A stretch of 17,919 nucleotides of DNA from Zoogloeaceae bacterium (GTDB taxonomy: Bacteria > Pseudomonadota > Gammaproteobacteria > Burkholderiales > Rhodocyclaceae). The position numbers and the translations under genes are program-made. Below, one piece after another: positions 8,298 through 17,206 of the stretch. Below the pieces are notes generated by a model. That model was not told the origin of the DNA. It saw only the letters and a list, made by a program, of their open reading frames with translations, and did no database searches. The stretch spans positions 1-17,919 of the forward strand of contig JAITDH010000004.1 of assembly GCA_031282665.1 (NCBI GenBank), written 5' to 3'. How positions within the stretch are numbered: position 1 is the stretch's first letter; every line of letters starts with the position of its first letter.

Positions 8298-9664
8298 GCT
8301 TTTTCCTCCCGTGCCGCGACCGCTTGACGAAAGACCTCCGCCCGTTCGGCGTAGTCCTTGAACATGTCCCAGCTCGCGCAGGCGGGCGAGAGCAGGACGC
8401 AATCGCCCGGCCCGGCTTCCCCGGCAAGCCAGGCCACCGCTTCTTCCAGGGTGGGGAAGGTCCGCGTCGGCAGGCCGCAGCCTTCGATCGCCTTGCCGAT
8501 CCGGCCCGCGTCCCTGCCGATCAGGGCCACGGCGCGGCCGTGCTCCTTCAATGCCGCCCGCAGGGGGGAAAATTCCTGCCCCTTGCCATCGCCGCCCAGG
8601 ATGACGGCGACGGGCCTTCCCATCCCCGCGATGGCGGCGAGCGTCGCGCCGACATTGGTTCCCTTGGAATCGTCGACGTACAACACGCCGCCGATTTCCG
8701 CCACCGGCTCGACGCGATGCGGCAGGCCGCGGAATTTCTTCAGCGCGGGCAGCGCCTTTTCGGCGGGCACGTCCAGCGCCCGGCAAAGGGCCAGGGCCGC
8801 CATGACGTTGGCCGCGTTGTGGCGGCCCTCGATGGGCAGGGAGGAAAGGGCGACGAGGCGTTCATCGCCGAGGTAGATGGCGTTCTTCCTGATGCCATAG
8901 TGTCCTTCGCGCGGCGGCGGGCCGAGGCCGAAGGTCGTCAGGCCGACGCAGCGCCCCATGCCGAGCGACCAGTCGTCGTCGCGGTTGAGGATCTGCGTCA
9001 CGGCGCCGTGGAAAATCCGCGCCTTGGCGTTGGCGTAATCAAACAGGGTGGCGTGGCGGTCGAGATGATCCGCCGTCACGTTGAGCACGGTGGCTGCGTC
9101 GGCGGGCAGGTAACGGGTGCATTCCAGCTGGAAGCTGGACAACTCGCAGACCCAGACGTCCGGCAGGCTGCGCGCGTCGACCGCCTGCATCAAGGCATCG
9201 AGCAGCGAGGGCGAGATGTTGCCGCAGGCCACCGCGCGCAGGCCCGCGCCGTTCAGGAGATGCGCGGTCAATGCCGTGACGGTGGTCTTCCCGTTGCTGC
9301 CGGTGATCGCCGCCACGCGGGTGTCCGGGCAATAGCGATCCCAGGCGGCGACGAACAGATCCACCTCCGAGACGATGGGAATCCCGGCTTCCGCGATGGC
9401 CGGGGTGGAAGGCGGCACGCCGGGGGAGAGGGCGATGGCGTCGAAGCCGGCGAAGGTCGGCGCGGCGAATTCGCCGCGCACGACTTCCACCTGCGGCGCG
9501 AAGGCTTGCAGGGCGGCGAGATTGGGCGGATTCGCGCGGCTGTCCGCGACGCGCACCTCCGCCCCCTGCCGGACGAGCCATTTCGTCATCGCCAGGCCCG
9601 ATTCGCCCAGTCCCGCGACCAGGAAACGGCGGCCTTCGAGTTGCATGAGTTCGGTGAAATTCAC
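8294..9664 (-). CDS. murD: UDP-N-acetylmuramoyl-L-alanine--D-glutamate ligase
   Basis: MurD is the cytoplasmic Mur ligase that adds D-glutamate, the second stem residue. The 456-residue product has the N-terminal uracil-binding fold (LVAGLGESG, 15-23), P-loop TGSNGKTT (121-128), ELSSFQLE (174-181), DHLDRH (199-204), a likely carbamylated lysine (K214 in NAKARIF), DDSKGTN, and the C-terminal SPACASWDMFKDYAERAEVF. I chose the GTG at 9664 because the ideal GAGGTGA stands five bases before it. A GTG at 9673 would overlap the mraY stop but has poor spacing, and the ATG at 9646 lacks a ribosome site. The exact start is therefore less sure than the gene. Confidence 0.95.
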   Translation of the reverse strand: MNFTELMQLEGRRFLVAGLGESGLAMTKWLVRQGAEVRVADSRANPPNLAALQAFAPQVEVVRGEFAAPTFAGFDAIALSPGVPPSTPAIAEAGIPIVSEVDLFVAAWDRYCPDTRVAAITGSNGKTTVTALTAHLLNGAGLRAVACGNISPSLLDALMQAVDARSLPDVWVCELSSFQLECTRYLPADAATVLNVTADHLDRHATLFDYANAKARIFHGAVTQILNRDDDWSLGMGRCVGLTTFGLGPPPREGHYGIRKNAIYLGDERLVALSSLPIEGRHNAANVMAALALCRALDVPAEKALPALKKFRGLPHRVEPVAEIGGVLYVDDSKGTNVGATLAAIAGMGRPVAVILGGDGKGQEFSPLRAALKEHGRAVALIGRDAGRIGKAIEGCGLPTRTFPTLEEAVAWLAGEAGPGDCVLLSPACASWDMFKDYAERAEVFRQAVAAREEKA

Positions 9665-9669
9665 GCCGT

Positions 9670-9676
9670 TCACCTC
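9670..9676 (-). promoter_or_regulatory. Ribosome binding site deciding the murD start
   Basis: GAGGTGA on the minus strand is seven bases complementary to the 16S rRNA 3' end and stands five bases before the GTG at 9664. Its last three bases are the mraY stop codon TGA, so a ribosome ending mraY sits on the murD ribosome binding site. This favours the start at 9664 over the GTG at 9673, which lies inside this site. Confidence 0.65.
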
Positions 9677-10776
9677 AGTTTCAGCGTGGAAAGGCCGAAG
9701 AGCACCAGGATGATGGTGATGATCCAGAAACGCACGACGACCTGCGTTTCCTTCCAGCCGCTCTTTTCGAAATGGTGATGCAGGGGCGCCATGAGGAGAA
9801 TCCGCCGCCCTTCCCCGAAGCGCCAGCGCGTGTATTTGAACCAGGAAACCTGCAACATGACGGAGAGGGTTTCGACGACGAAGATGCCGCCCATGATGAA
9901 GAGGACGATTTCCTGCCGGATGACGACGGCGACCGTGCCGAGCGCCGCGCCCAGGGAAAGCGCCCCCACGTCGCCCATGAACACTTCCGCCGGATAGGCG
10001 TTGAACCAGAGGAAACCCAGCCCGGCGCCAGCGATGGCGGCGAGCAGGATGCACAGTTCGCCCGCTCCGGGAACGTAGGGCATGAGCAGGTATTTCGCAT
10101 AGACGGAGTTCCCCGCGACATAGGCGAAGATGGCGAAGGCGGCGGCGAGCATCACCGTGGGCATGATCGCCAGGCCGTCCAGGCCGTCGGTGAGATTTAC
10201 CGCGTTGGAGGTGCCGACGATGACGCAATAGGTGAGGGCGACGAAGCCCCAGACGCCCAGGGGATAGGCGATGGTCTTGAAGAAGGGGACGATCAGCCCG
10301 GTCTGCTGCGCCAGGTTTTCGGTGGAAAAGGCGAGGAAGATGGCCGCGCCGAGGCCGAGCACCGATTGCCAGAAGAATTTCCAGCGCGCGGACAGCCCGT
10401 TCGGATTGCGGTAGACCACCTTTTTCCAGTCGTCGTACCAGCCGATGATGCCGAACCCCAGGGTGACGACGAGCACCGTCCACACGTAGCGGTTGTCGAG
10501 ATCGCCCCAGAGGAGGGTGGTCACGGCGATGGAAATCAGGATCAGGACGCCGCCCATGGTCGGGGTGCCGGATTTGATCAGATGGGTCTGCGGCCCGTCG
10601 GTGCGCACCGCCTGGCCGATTTTCTTCGCCGCCAGCCAGCGGATCACCCTCGGCCCCAGGGCGAGCGAGAAGAAGAGCGCCGTCATCGCGGCAAGGACCA
10701 TGCGCAGGGTGATGTAATCGAAAACGGTAAACGCCCGTATGTCGCGCGCGAGCCATTGGGTCAACCAGAGCAGCAT
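9670..10776 (-). CDS. mraY: Phospho-N-acetylmuramoyl-pentapeptide transferase
   Basis: MraY is the integral membrane enzyme that transfers phospho-MurNAc-pentapeptide from UDP to undecaprenyl phosphate, giving lipid I. The 368-residue product is strongly hydrophobic and carries all family blocks: [13 protein letters not shown], the Mg-binding [30 protein letters not shown], and [23 protein letters not shown] split by no gaps. Length is close to E. coli MraY (360). One base separates its ATG from the stop of the fused murE-murF gene, and GGGGGAG lies ten bases upstream, inside that gene's end. Confidence 0.97.
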   Translation of the reverse strand: MLLWLTQWLARDIRAFTVFDYITLRMVLAAMTALFFSLALGPRVIRWLAAKKIGQAVRTDGPQTHLIKSGTPTMGGVLILISIAVTTLLWGDLDNRYVWTVLVVTLGFGIIGWYDDWKKVVYRNPNGLSARWKFFWQSVLGLGAAIFLAFSTENLAQQTGLIVPFFKTIAYPLGVWGFVALTYCVIVGTSNAVNLTDGLDGLAIMPTVMLAAAFAIFAYVAGNSVYAKYLLMPYVPGAGELCILLAAIAGAGLGFLWFNAYPAEVFMGDVGALSLGAALGTVAVVIRQEIVLFIMGGIFVVETLSVMLQVSWFKYTRWRFGEGRRILLMAPLHHHFEKSGWKETQVVVRFWIITIILVLFGLSTLKLR

Positions 10777-10777
10777 T

Positions 10778-13700
10778 TCAGTCTTTCTCCCCCAATAGTT
10801 CGACGACCCGTTCCATGCGCATGAAGCGCGAGCCTTTCACCAGCACCGTGGCGTTCGCCGTCAAATCCTTCCGGAGCGCCGCGACGAGCGCCTCCGGCGT
10901 CGGGAAATGGCGCGCGCCTTCGCCGAAATTGCGCGCCGCCTGCTGGCTGTTCTCGCCCAGCGTGTAGAGCCGGTCGATGCCCATGCTCTTCGCGTAGCCG
11001 CCGATTTCGTCGTGGAACTGGGCGCTGGACTGGCCGATCTCGCCCATGTCGCCGAGGACGAGCAGCTTCTTGCCGATCGTGGAAGCGAGCACGTCGATGC
11101 CGGCGCGCACCGAATCCGGATTGGCGTTGTAGGTATCGTCGAGCAACGTCGCGCCCCCGGCGAGGGGTCGCGCCTGGAGGCGTCCCTTGACGCCGGCAAA
11201 GGAGGTCAGGCCGCGCCGGACAACCTCGGCGACCCGGTCCACCTGGCCGGCAAGCGCCCCTTCCGCCGCCGCTGCCGCCGCCAGCGCGTTCATCGCGTTG
11301 TGCAGGCCGGGAACGGCGAGCGACACTTCCACCGACCATCCATGATGGGTGATGCGCAGATGGGTGCAGAGGCCGCGCATTTCCGCCGTGCCGTTCACCT
11401 CGCCTTTCCCGTGCAGGGAAAAGCCGACGACCCGGCGATTGCGGTTCAGGCCGCGCCAGAAATCCGCGTAGGGATCGTCCTCGTTGATGACCGCCAGGCC
11501 GTCTTCCGGCAGGCTCGCGTAGATCGTTCCCTTTTCCGCCGCCACCGCGCCCAGGTTCGCCATGCCTTCCAGATGCGCGTGCCCGGCGTTGGTGACGAGC
11601 GCCACCGTGGGCCGGGCGATGCGGCCGAGGACGGCGATTTCGCCGGGATGGCTCATGCCCATCTCGATCACCGCCGCCCGATGTTCGGGACGCAGTTTGA
11701 GGAGCGTGAGCGGCAGCCCGACGTCGTTGTTGAAATTGCCCGAGGTCGCCAGCACGGCGGATTGTTCCGCTGCTTGCTTCGTTGGTTGTTCCGTTGTTTG
11801 CTCCGCCGCTGTCTCCGCCGTTTGCTCCGCAGTTTTCTCATAAGCGGCTTCCAGGATGCGGGCGATCATTTCCTTGCTCGTGGTCTTGCCATTCGAGCCG
11901 GTCAGGGCGATCAGGGGCAGGCTGAAAAAACTCCGCCAGGCGGCGGCAAGCGCCCCCAGGGCGAGACGGGTGTCGGCGACCAGCAGCGCCGGGACGCCTT
12001 CGGGCAGCTTTTCCGCGCGGCTGACCAGGAGCGCCGCCGCGCCCTGGCGCACCGCCATCTCCAGATAATCGTGGGCATCGAATTTTTCCCCCGCGAGGGC
12101 GACGAACAGCTTGCCCGCGCAGTCGACGCGGCTGTCGGTCGCCACGCCGTCGATCGCCACCGTTCCCGCCGTGTCTTCACCCAGCAGGCGAGCGCCGATG
12201 CATTGGGCGATGTCGGCCAGTTCCCAGTGCATCCGGCCCGCGAGCCAGCGGCTTTGCCAGGGGTGCGCATGGTAGCGGGCAAGGTTTTCCTCGACCGTCG
12301 CGGCATCGCTGAAATCCCGCCGCTCGCCGCGAATTTCCTGGTAGGCCTCGTGTCCCTTGCCCGCGACGAGGCAGACGTCTGCCGGCGTGGCGGCGGCCAG
12401 CATCGCACCGATCGCTTCGCCGCGCCCTTCTTGCTGCGCGCATCTGGCGCGGCGGTCTTCCGGAATGCCCTGGAGAATATCCGCGCGGATGGCCGCCGGG
12501 TCTTCGCCGCGCGGATTATCGTCGGTGATCCACAGCGCGTCCGCCCGCCCGGCGGCGACCGCGCCCATCTGCGGACGCTTGCCGGGGTCGCGGTCGCCGC
12601 CGCAACCGAACAGGCAGAAGAGCCGCCCGCCCCGCGCCGTGGCCACCGGACGCAGGGCGTCCAGGGTATTTTCCAGCGCGTCGGGGGTGTGCGCGTAATC
12701 GACCACGACGAGCGGCCTGTTTTTTCCACCACCCCGCTCGCCGCCATGCCGTTCCATGCGTCCCGGTGGCGGGCGCAGGGCGGCCAGCCTGTCCGCCGTT
12801 TCCGCCGGGGTGAAGCCGCGATCCAGCAATATCGCGGCCACCGCGAGCAGGTTGCCGACGTTGTAGCGGCCGAGCAGGGCGGTTTCCACCCTGGCTTCCC
12901 CCTGCGGCGCGACGAGGCGGAAGGACTGCCCCGCCGCCGTGTCGCGCAGGTCTTCGGCGCGCAGGATGTCGGGCGGGTTGATGGACAGGCTGGTGGGCAG
13001 GACATCGGACAGCTCATCCCGCTCCGTCAAGGTGTAGCCGACGATTTTCTTCGCCATGGCCGAATGCGCCAGGCGGCGGCCCATTTCGTCGTCGAGATTG
13101 AGCACCGCCAGCCTGAGACGCGGCCAGTGGAAGAGCTTTTCCTTGGCGGCCGCGTAGGCTTCCATGCTGCCGTGGTAATCGAGATGGTCGCGGGTGCAAT
13201 TGGTGAAAATCGCGCTGTCGATCTGGCAGCCGTTCAGACGCCCTTCCTCGATGCCGATCGACGAGGCTTCCAGGGCGCAGGCCCGCGCGCCGCGGGCGAC
13301 GAAACCGGCGAGGAGGGAGGCCAGGGCCGGGGCTTCCGGCGTCGTGAATCCGGTCGGCACCAGTTCGCCGGGAAAGCCCGCGCCCAGCGTGCCGATGCAG
13401 GCGCAGGCGCCGGGATAGGCGTGCGCGAGCCATTGGCTGATGCTGGTCTTGCCGTTCGTGCCGGTCACCGCGAGCAGGGAAAGCTGTCCGGTCGGTTGTC
13501 CGGCCACTTCGTGCGCCAGCGCGCCGGAGAGCGCCCGCAACTGCGTCGCGGCATGCTGGGGCACCTGCCACGCGGGGTCCCAATGGAAATCGTCCGTTTC
13601 TTCCCAGAGCACCGCTTTCGCGCCGCGCCGGATCGCTTCGGGAATGTGCCGGCGGCCATCGCCGGCATGCCCGGGATAGGCGAGGAAGAGATCGCCGGGG

Positions 13701-13807
13701 CGGACCCGCCGGCTGTCGTCGGCAACGCCGGTCAGTCCTTCCCCGTGCAGGGTGTGCAGGGTTTGCAAGAGCTGCCGCGCGATCCGGTGCTGTTCGCCGT
13801 GCGTCAT
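10778..13807 (-). CDS. murE-murF: Bifunctional MurE-MurF ligase (single fused polypeptide)
   Basis: One 1009-residue frame encodes two Mur ligases. Residues 1 to about 505 are MurE, which adds meso-diaminopimelate: P-loop GTNGKT (116-121), carbamylated-lysine site AKEKLF (K224), YAHTP (371-375), DDNPR (429-433) and GKGHE. From about 526 comes MurF, which adds D-Ala-D-Ala: TDSR, P-loop GSNGKT (637-642), [32 protein letters not shown] linker of about 20 residues joins them, with no stop codon and no good ribosome site before M526 (12232). Fused murE-murF is known in Bordetella. The start at 13807 overlaps the ftsI stop (ATGA) with GGAGG nearby; the frame also stays open further upstream without MurE homology. 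Residues 659-682 are an extra repeat segment. Confidence 0.95.
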   Translation of the reverse strand: MTHGEQHRIARQLLQTLHTLHGEGLTGVADDSRRVRPGDLFLAYPGHAGDGRRHIPEAIRRGAKAVLWEETDDFHWDPAWQVPQHAATQLRALSGALAHEVAGQPTGQLSLLAVTGTNGKTSISQWLAHAYPGACACIGTLGAGFPGELVPTGFTTPEAPALASLLAGFVARGARACALEASSIGIEEGRLNGCQIDSAIFTNCTRDHLDYHGSMEAYAAAKEKLFHWPRLRLAVLNLDDEMGRRLAHSAMAKKIVGYTLTERDELSDVLPTSLSINPPDILRAEDLRDTAAGQSFRLVAPQGEARVETALLGRYNVGNLLAVAAILLDRGFTPAETADRLAALRPPPGRMERHGGERGGGKNRPLVVVDYAHTPDALENTLDALRPVATARGGRLFCLFGCGGDRDPGKRPQMGAVAAGRADALWITDDNPRGEDPAAIRADILQGIPEDRRARCAQQEGRGEAIGAMLAAATPADVCLVAGKGHEAYQEIRGERRDFSDAATVEENLARYHAHPWQSRWLAGRMHWELADIAQCIGARLLGEDTAGTVAIDGVATDSRVDCAGKLFVALAGEKFDAHDYLEMAVRQGAAALLVSRAEKLPEGVPALLVADTRLALGALAAAWRSFFSLPLIALTGSNGKTTSKEMIARILEAAYEKTAEQTAETAAEQTTEQPTKQAAEQSAVLATSGNFNNDVGLPLTLLKLRPEHRAAVIEMGMSHPGEIAVLGRIARPTVALVTNAGHAHLEGMANLGAVAAEKGTIYASLPEDGLAVINEDDPYADFWRGLNRNRRVVGFSLHGKGEVNGTAEMRGLCTHLRITHHGWSVEVSLAVPGLHNAMNALAAAAAAEGALAGQVDRVAEVVRRGLTSFAGVKGRLQARPLAGGATLLDDTYNANPDSVRAGIDVLASTIGKKLLVLGDMGEIGQSSAQFHDEIGGYAKSMGIDRLYTLGENSQQAARNFGEGARHFPTPEALVAALRKDLTANATVLVKGSRFMRMERVVELLGEKD
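11762..11833 (-). repeat. Six-copy 12-bp tandem repeat inside the murF part
   Basis: Six successive 12-base units, each close to ACAGCGGAGCAA on the minus strand, encode the four-residue units [24 protein letters not shown] (residues 659-682 of MurE-MurF). It stays in frame. It lies between the helix after the MurF P-loop ([14 protein letters not shown]) and the conserved [13 protein letters not shown] block, where other MurF proteins have only a short loop. Low-complexity Glu/Gln/Thr/Ala composition suggests an exposed, flexible insert. Confidence 0.85.
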
Positions 13808-15816
13808 TGCCGCCCTCCGCTTCCTTCTCCCGTCGCCGCCTTGGCAAGCTGCAGGGGCATGTCCGGCGCGATGCCCAGGGAGCGCAGCGCGCCCGCCGCG
13901 ATCTGCGAGACGATCGGCGCGGCGACGGCGCCGCCGCCATAGCCGCCGATGCCCGGCTCGTCGATGGAAACGACGACGATGAGGCGCGGCGCGGACATCG
14001 GCGCGATGCCGACGAAGGAGGCCAGGTGCCGGGTCCTGTCGTAGCGCCCGTTCACCAGCTTCTGCGCCGTGCCGGTCTTGCCGCCGATGCGGTAGCCGGG
14101 CACCTTCGCCCGCCATCCCGTCGCGCCGGGGGCGTTCACCACGCTTTCCAGCATGTCCAGCATGTCCCGCCGCGTCCGTTCGGAGATGATGGGCTTCCCG
14201 CCCTCCGGCGGCCCGTCCAGCGCCAGCATGGAAAGCGGCACGAGGTTGCGTTCCTTGCGGGTGAAGGCGAGGTAGGCGCGCGCCAGTTGCAGGGGGCTGG
14301 CGGCAAAGCTGTAGCCATAGGAAATCCGCGCCTGGTCCCGGCTCTGCCATTGCTTCCAGGAGCGCACCTGCCCGGCGCTTTCGGAGGGAAAGCCGAGGCC
14401 CGGTTTCTCCCCGAAGCCGAAGGCGGCCAGGTTTTCTCCCATCTCCTGCCTGGTGACCGCCATGCCGATGCGGGCGGCGCCGATATTGGAGGATTTCTGC
14501 AGGACCTGGGCGACGCTCAGGACCCGGAAATGGTTGCTGTGGTCGGGGATCGGCTCGCCGGCGACCGTGAAGCTGCCCGGCGAACAGTCGAGCGGCGTGT
14601 CCGGGTGGACGATGCCTTTTTCCAGGCCGAGCGCCACGGTGAAGGGTTTCATCACCGATCCCAGTTCGTAGCTGAAGACCACGCCCCGGTTGCGCAGCTT
14701 GTCGCCGAAGAGGTTGCGGCGGTCGTTTGGATCGAAGGAGGGCAGGTTGGCGAGGGCCAGCACTTCCCCGCTCTGCGCGTCCAGCACCAGCGCGCTGCCC
14801 GCCTTCGCCTGGTGCGCGGCGATCGCCTGTTGCAGGGCGGTGAAGGTGAGATACTGGATGCGCGAATCGAGCGACAGGCGGATGTCCTGCCCGTTGGCGG
14901 CATAGGTCATGCTGCGCTCTTCGATCAGCCGGCCCTTGCGGTCGCGGATCGTGTTCCAGACCCCCGGCGTGCCGCTCAGGTCGCCGTCGAAGACGCTTTC
15001 CGCGCCTTCCTGGCCGCTGTCGCCCACGCCGGTGAAACCGACCAGATGCGCGCTGATCTTGCCCATCGGGTAATAACGCTTGAAATCCCCGCTCTGGCTC
15101 AGGCCGGCAAGCTTGAGGTCGGCGATCCGCGCCGCCCGGCTTTCCCGCACCTGATGGCGCAGCTCGATGCCCCTGCGGCCGTTATGGATGCCTTTTTCCA
15201 GGGTGGCGACCAGCTTTCCGGTTTCCATCTCCAGGAGTTCGGCCAGTTCCTGGATGACCGGCTCCCGCGCCAGATCCAGTTGCGCCGCTTCCGCCTTGAA
15301 ATTTTCCGGCTCGATGCGCAGGGTGTCGGTTGATTCGGGATAAATCCCCGCGATGCCCAGTTGCAGGATGCCCTGCCGCACCTCCGGGGTGAGCGGCGTC
15401 GTCAGCTTGATCTCGAAGGGCGCCTTCCGGTGCAGGCGGCGCTCCAGTTGCCGGGCGTCGTAGCCGATCAGCCCGACCAGGCGGCGAATCGCCAGTTCCC
15501 GCTTGATCTGCAACGGATCGGCGACGATCGTGCGGGTCATCAAGCTGCCCGCCAGGAGATTGCCGTGCCGGTCGAGGATCATGCCGCGGAAGGCCGGCAG
15601 CGTCTGCGAATGGTCGGAGAATTCCTCCCCGCGGGCCTGCAGGTCGCTCTGCCGGATGATCTGCAAATAGAAGGCCATGCCCAGCACGGCGGCGAACATG
15701 ACCATCAGCAGCCGGGAAACGAAGCGCAAACGCCAGTCCGGCAGCGCCTGGCGAAGCAGCGGACTGGATGAAATGGGCAGGGGCCGGTAACGTCCGCGCA
15801 TCTTCAGGATGGACAT
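13804..15816 (-). CDS. ftsI: Septal peptidoglycan transpeptidase FtsI (PBP3)
   Basis: FtsI is the class B penicillin-binding protein that cross-links septal peptidoglycan next to FtsW. The 670-residue product has a cytoplasmic tail, one membrane segment at about 31-53, a pedestal starting RGMILDRHGN (77-86), and a transpeptidase domain with the three active-site motifs: SVMK (387-390, nucleophile S387), SSN (442-444) and KTG (580-582). It is about 80-90 residues longer than usual (588 in E. coli). The extra length lies in the pedestal, where residues about 92-160 and 163-250 look like two copies of one block. ATG overlaps the ftsL stop by one base (TGATG), with GGGAGG six bases before. Confidence 0.95.
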   Translation of the reverse strand: MSILKMRGRYRPLPISSSPLLRQALPDWRLRFVSRLLMVMFAAVLGMAFYLQIIRQSDLQARGEEFSDHSQTLPAFRGMILDRHGNLLAGSLMTRTIVADPLQIKRELAIRRLVGLIGYDARQLERRLHRKAPFEIKLTTPLTPEVRQGILQLGIAGIYPESTDTLRIEPENFKAEAAQLDLAREPVIQELAELLEMETGKLVATLEKGIHNGRRGIELRHQVRESRAARIADLKLAGLSQSGDFKRYYPMGKISAHLVGFTGVGDSGQEGAESVFDGDLSGTPGVWNTIRDRKGRLIEERSMTYAANGQDIRLSLDSRIQYLTFTALQQAIAAHQAKAGSALVLDAQSGEVLALANLPSFDPNDRRNLFGDKLRNRGVVFSYELGSVMKPFTVALGLEKGIVHPDTPLDCSPGSFTVAGEPIPDHSNHFRVLSVAQVLQKSSNIGAARIGMAVTRQEMGENLAAFGFGEKPGLGFPSESAGQVRSWKQWQSRDQARISYGYSFAASPLQLARAYLAFTRKERNLVPLSMLALDGPPEGGKPIISERTRRDMLDMLESVVNAPGATGWRAKVPGYRIGGKTGTAQKLVNGRYDRTRHLASFVGIAPMSAPRLIVVVSIDEPGIGGYGGGAVAAPIVSQIAAGALRSLGIAPDMPLQLAKAATGEGSGGRQ

Positions 15817-16199
15817 CAGAGCCTCCCTTCCGCCATGCCGCCAGCGTTCCGGCCGCTGCTCGCGGTAATGACGGAAGTATTGTCGGCGGGGGCCGGGGTC
15901 GGATTTGGGGTAACAGGCGGGATGACAGGCGCAGGATGGGCGGAACGGGACGTGGGCAGGTTGATGACCGGCACGACCATGCCGAGCCGCGTGCTGGCGA
16001 TCTGTTCGATACGGGCATAGTCGCTCAGGCGTGAACGATCCAGGAGCAGTTCGCGGTATTCCTGTTGCAGGTGCAGGACCTGCTTTTCCTCTTCCTGCAC
16101 CTGCCGCAGGAGACGGATTTCCTGCCGCCGCGCCGCCACCGCGCCGAGCGCCGAAAGGACGGCAAGGAAGAGAAGGAAGAAGCGGAGCGTCCGGATCAC
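15816..16199 (-). CDS. ftsL: Cell division protein FtsL
   Basis: FtsL is a small bitopic protein that forms a complex with FtsB and FtsQ and signals to FtsW-FtsI. The 127-residue product has a membrane segment at about 5-23 and then a heptad-rich coiled-coil stretch (about 26-65, rich in Leu, Gln, Glu) ending in IEQIASTRLGM, the usual FtsL end block. After this comes an extra periplasmic tail of about 50 residues, rich in proline, alanine, serine and threonine. It starts with GTG overlapping the rsmH stop (GTGA), with GGGAGG seven bases before it. The call rests on topology, motif and position, as FtsL diverges quickly. Confidence 0.9.
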   Translation of the reverse strand: MIRTLRFFLLFLAVLSALGAVAARRQEIRLLRQVQEEEKQVLHLQQEYRELLLDRSRLSDYARIEQIASTRLGMVVPVINLPTSRSAHPAPVIPPVTPNPTPAPADNTSVITASSGRNAGGMAEGRL

Positions 16200-17206
16200 C
16201 GTCCCGCCTCCCGCAATTTTTCCGCCACGCGCAGGATGGCGCTGCGCGAACGCGGATTGGCCTCCGTCTCCGCCGCCGAAGGGCGGATGGCGCGGCCGAT
16301 CACGCGCAGGGTCGGGACGGGCAGATCCCGTGCCCGCAACGGCAGATGCCGGGGAACCTTCCTCTCCGGATGTGCCGCTTCCCGCATGAAGCCCTTCACG
16401 ATCCGGTCTTCCAGGGAATGAAAAGCCACGACCGCCAGCCTGCCGCCAGGCTTCAGCAAGGCGAGCGCCTGCGGCAGGGCTAGCCCAATTTCTTGAAGCT
16501 CCTGGTTAATATGAATCCGTACACCCTGGAAGGCGCGCGTGGCCGGGTCTTGCCCCGGCTCGCGACTGCGCACGACCGAGCGGATGAGCGCGGCAAGTTG
16601 CCCTGTGCTGACAAGATGCCGTTCGGCCCGAGCAACCACAATCTTCTCCGCAATCCTGCGAGCACACCGTTCGTCACCATAATTTTTCAAGACCTCCGTG
16701 ATTTCATCGAGACCAGCACGCGCCAGCCACTCCTTTGCCGTTTCGCCGCGCGTGGTATCCATGCGCATGTCGAGCGGCCCGTCATGCCGAAAACTGAAAC
16801 CCCTGCTGCCGTCATCCACCTGCGGAGACGAAATTCCCAGATCGAATACGATGCCGTCGAACGCGCCTTCTCCCCATCCCGCCTCGGCCGCCCCTTGGCG
16901 CAGTTCCGAAAATGGGCGATGGAGCAGGGTGAAGCGCGGATCGGCGAGCGACCTCCCCGCTTCGACAGCCGCCGGATCGCGGTCGAAAGCCAGCAGACGC
17001 CCACCTTCCCCCAGGCGGGCGAGAATCTCCCGCGCATAGCCGCCGCGCCCGAAAGTCGCGTCGAGATAAACGCCATCCGGCCGCACCGCCAGCGCCCCGA
17101 CCGCCTCCGCGCGCAAAACGGGAATGTGGGGCAGAGGGTGGGACGAAGTGGAGGAAACGGAAATATCGGGAACAGGCGCGGCAATGGCGGGAAGCGGAAG
17201 GCTCAT
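16196..17206 (-). CDS. rsmH: 16S rRNA (cytosine-1402-N4)-methyltransferase RsmH (MraW)
   Basis: RsmH uses S-adenosylmethionine to methylate N4 of C1402 in the 16S rRNA decoding centre. The 336-residue product has HIPVL (27-31), the SAM-binding motif YLDATFGRGGYA (47-58), AFDRDP, VFDLGISSPQVDD, FSFRHDGPLDMRMD, YGDERCARRIA, TRAFQGVRIHINQEL and AFHSLEDRIVK, all in order. About 25 extra residues, low in complexity, precede the first conserved block. The frame stays open upstream across mraZ, but family homology supports the ATG at 17206, which overlaps the mraZ stop (ATGA) and has CAGGAG eight bases before it. Confidence 0.97.
   Translation of the reverse strand: MSLPLPAIAAPVPDISVSSTSSHPLPHIPVLRAEAVGALAVRPDGVYLDATFGRGGYAREILARLGEGGRLLAFDRDPAAVEAGRSLADPRFTLLHRPFSELRQGAAEAGWGEGAFDGIVFDLGISSPQVDDGSRGFSFRHDGPLDMRMDTTRGETAKEWLARAGLDEITEVLKNYGDERCARRIAEKIVVARAERHLVSTGQLAALIRSVVRSREPGQDPATRAFQGVRIHINQELQEIGLALPQALALLKPGGRLAVVAFHSLEDRIVKGFMREAAHPERKVPRHLPLRARDLPVPTLRVIGRAIRPSAAETEANPRSRSAILRVAEKLREAGR

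Noticed and set aside
12200..12260. A separate murF start at M526 (12232)
   Set aside because: There is no stop codon between the two parts and no usable ribosome binding site before this ATG, so a fused product is the simpler reading.
10907..13942. A 1011-residue plus-strand open frame antisense to murE-murF
   Set aside because: Same cause: a GC-biased shadow. The opposite strand shows complete Mur ligase motifs.
13808..14350. Upstream in-frame extension of MurE-MurF into ftsI (and similar extensions of rsmH, ftsW, murC and murG)
   Set aside because: The added residues are out-of-frame readings of the upstream gene with Arg/Pro/Gly-rich content. Family homology and ribosome sites place the starts at the stop/start overlaps.
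16481..16740. A patch of lower GC inside rsmH that might mark recombination
   Set aside because: By hand count it falls to about 53-58% in two 60-base lines but is 63-67% in others; the protein motifs are continuous, so this is within normal variation.
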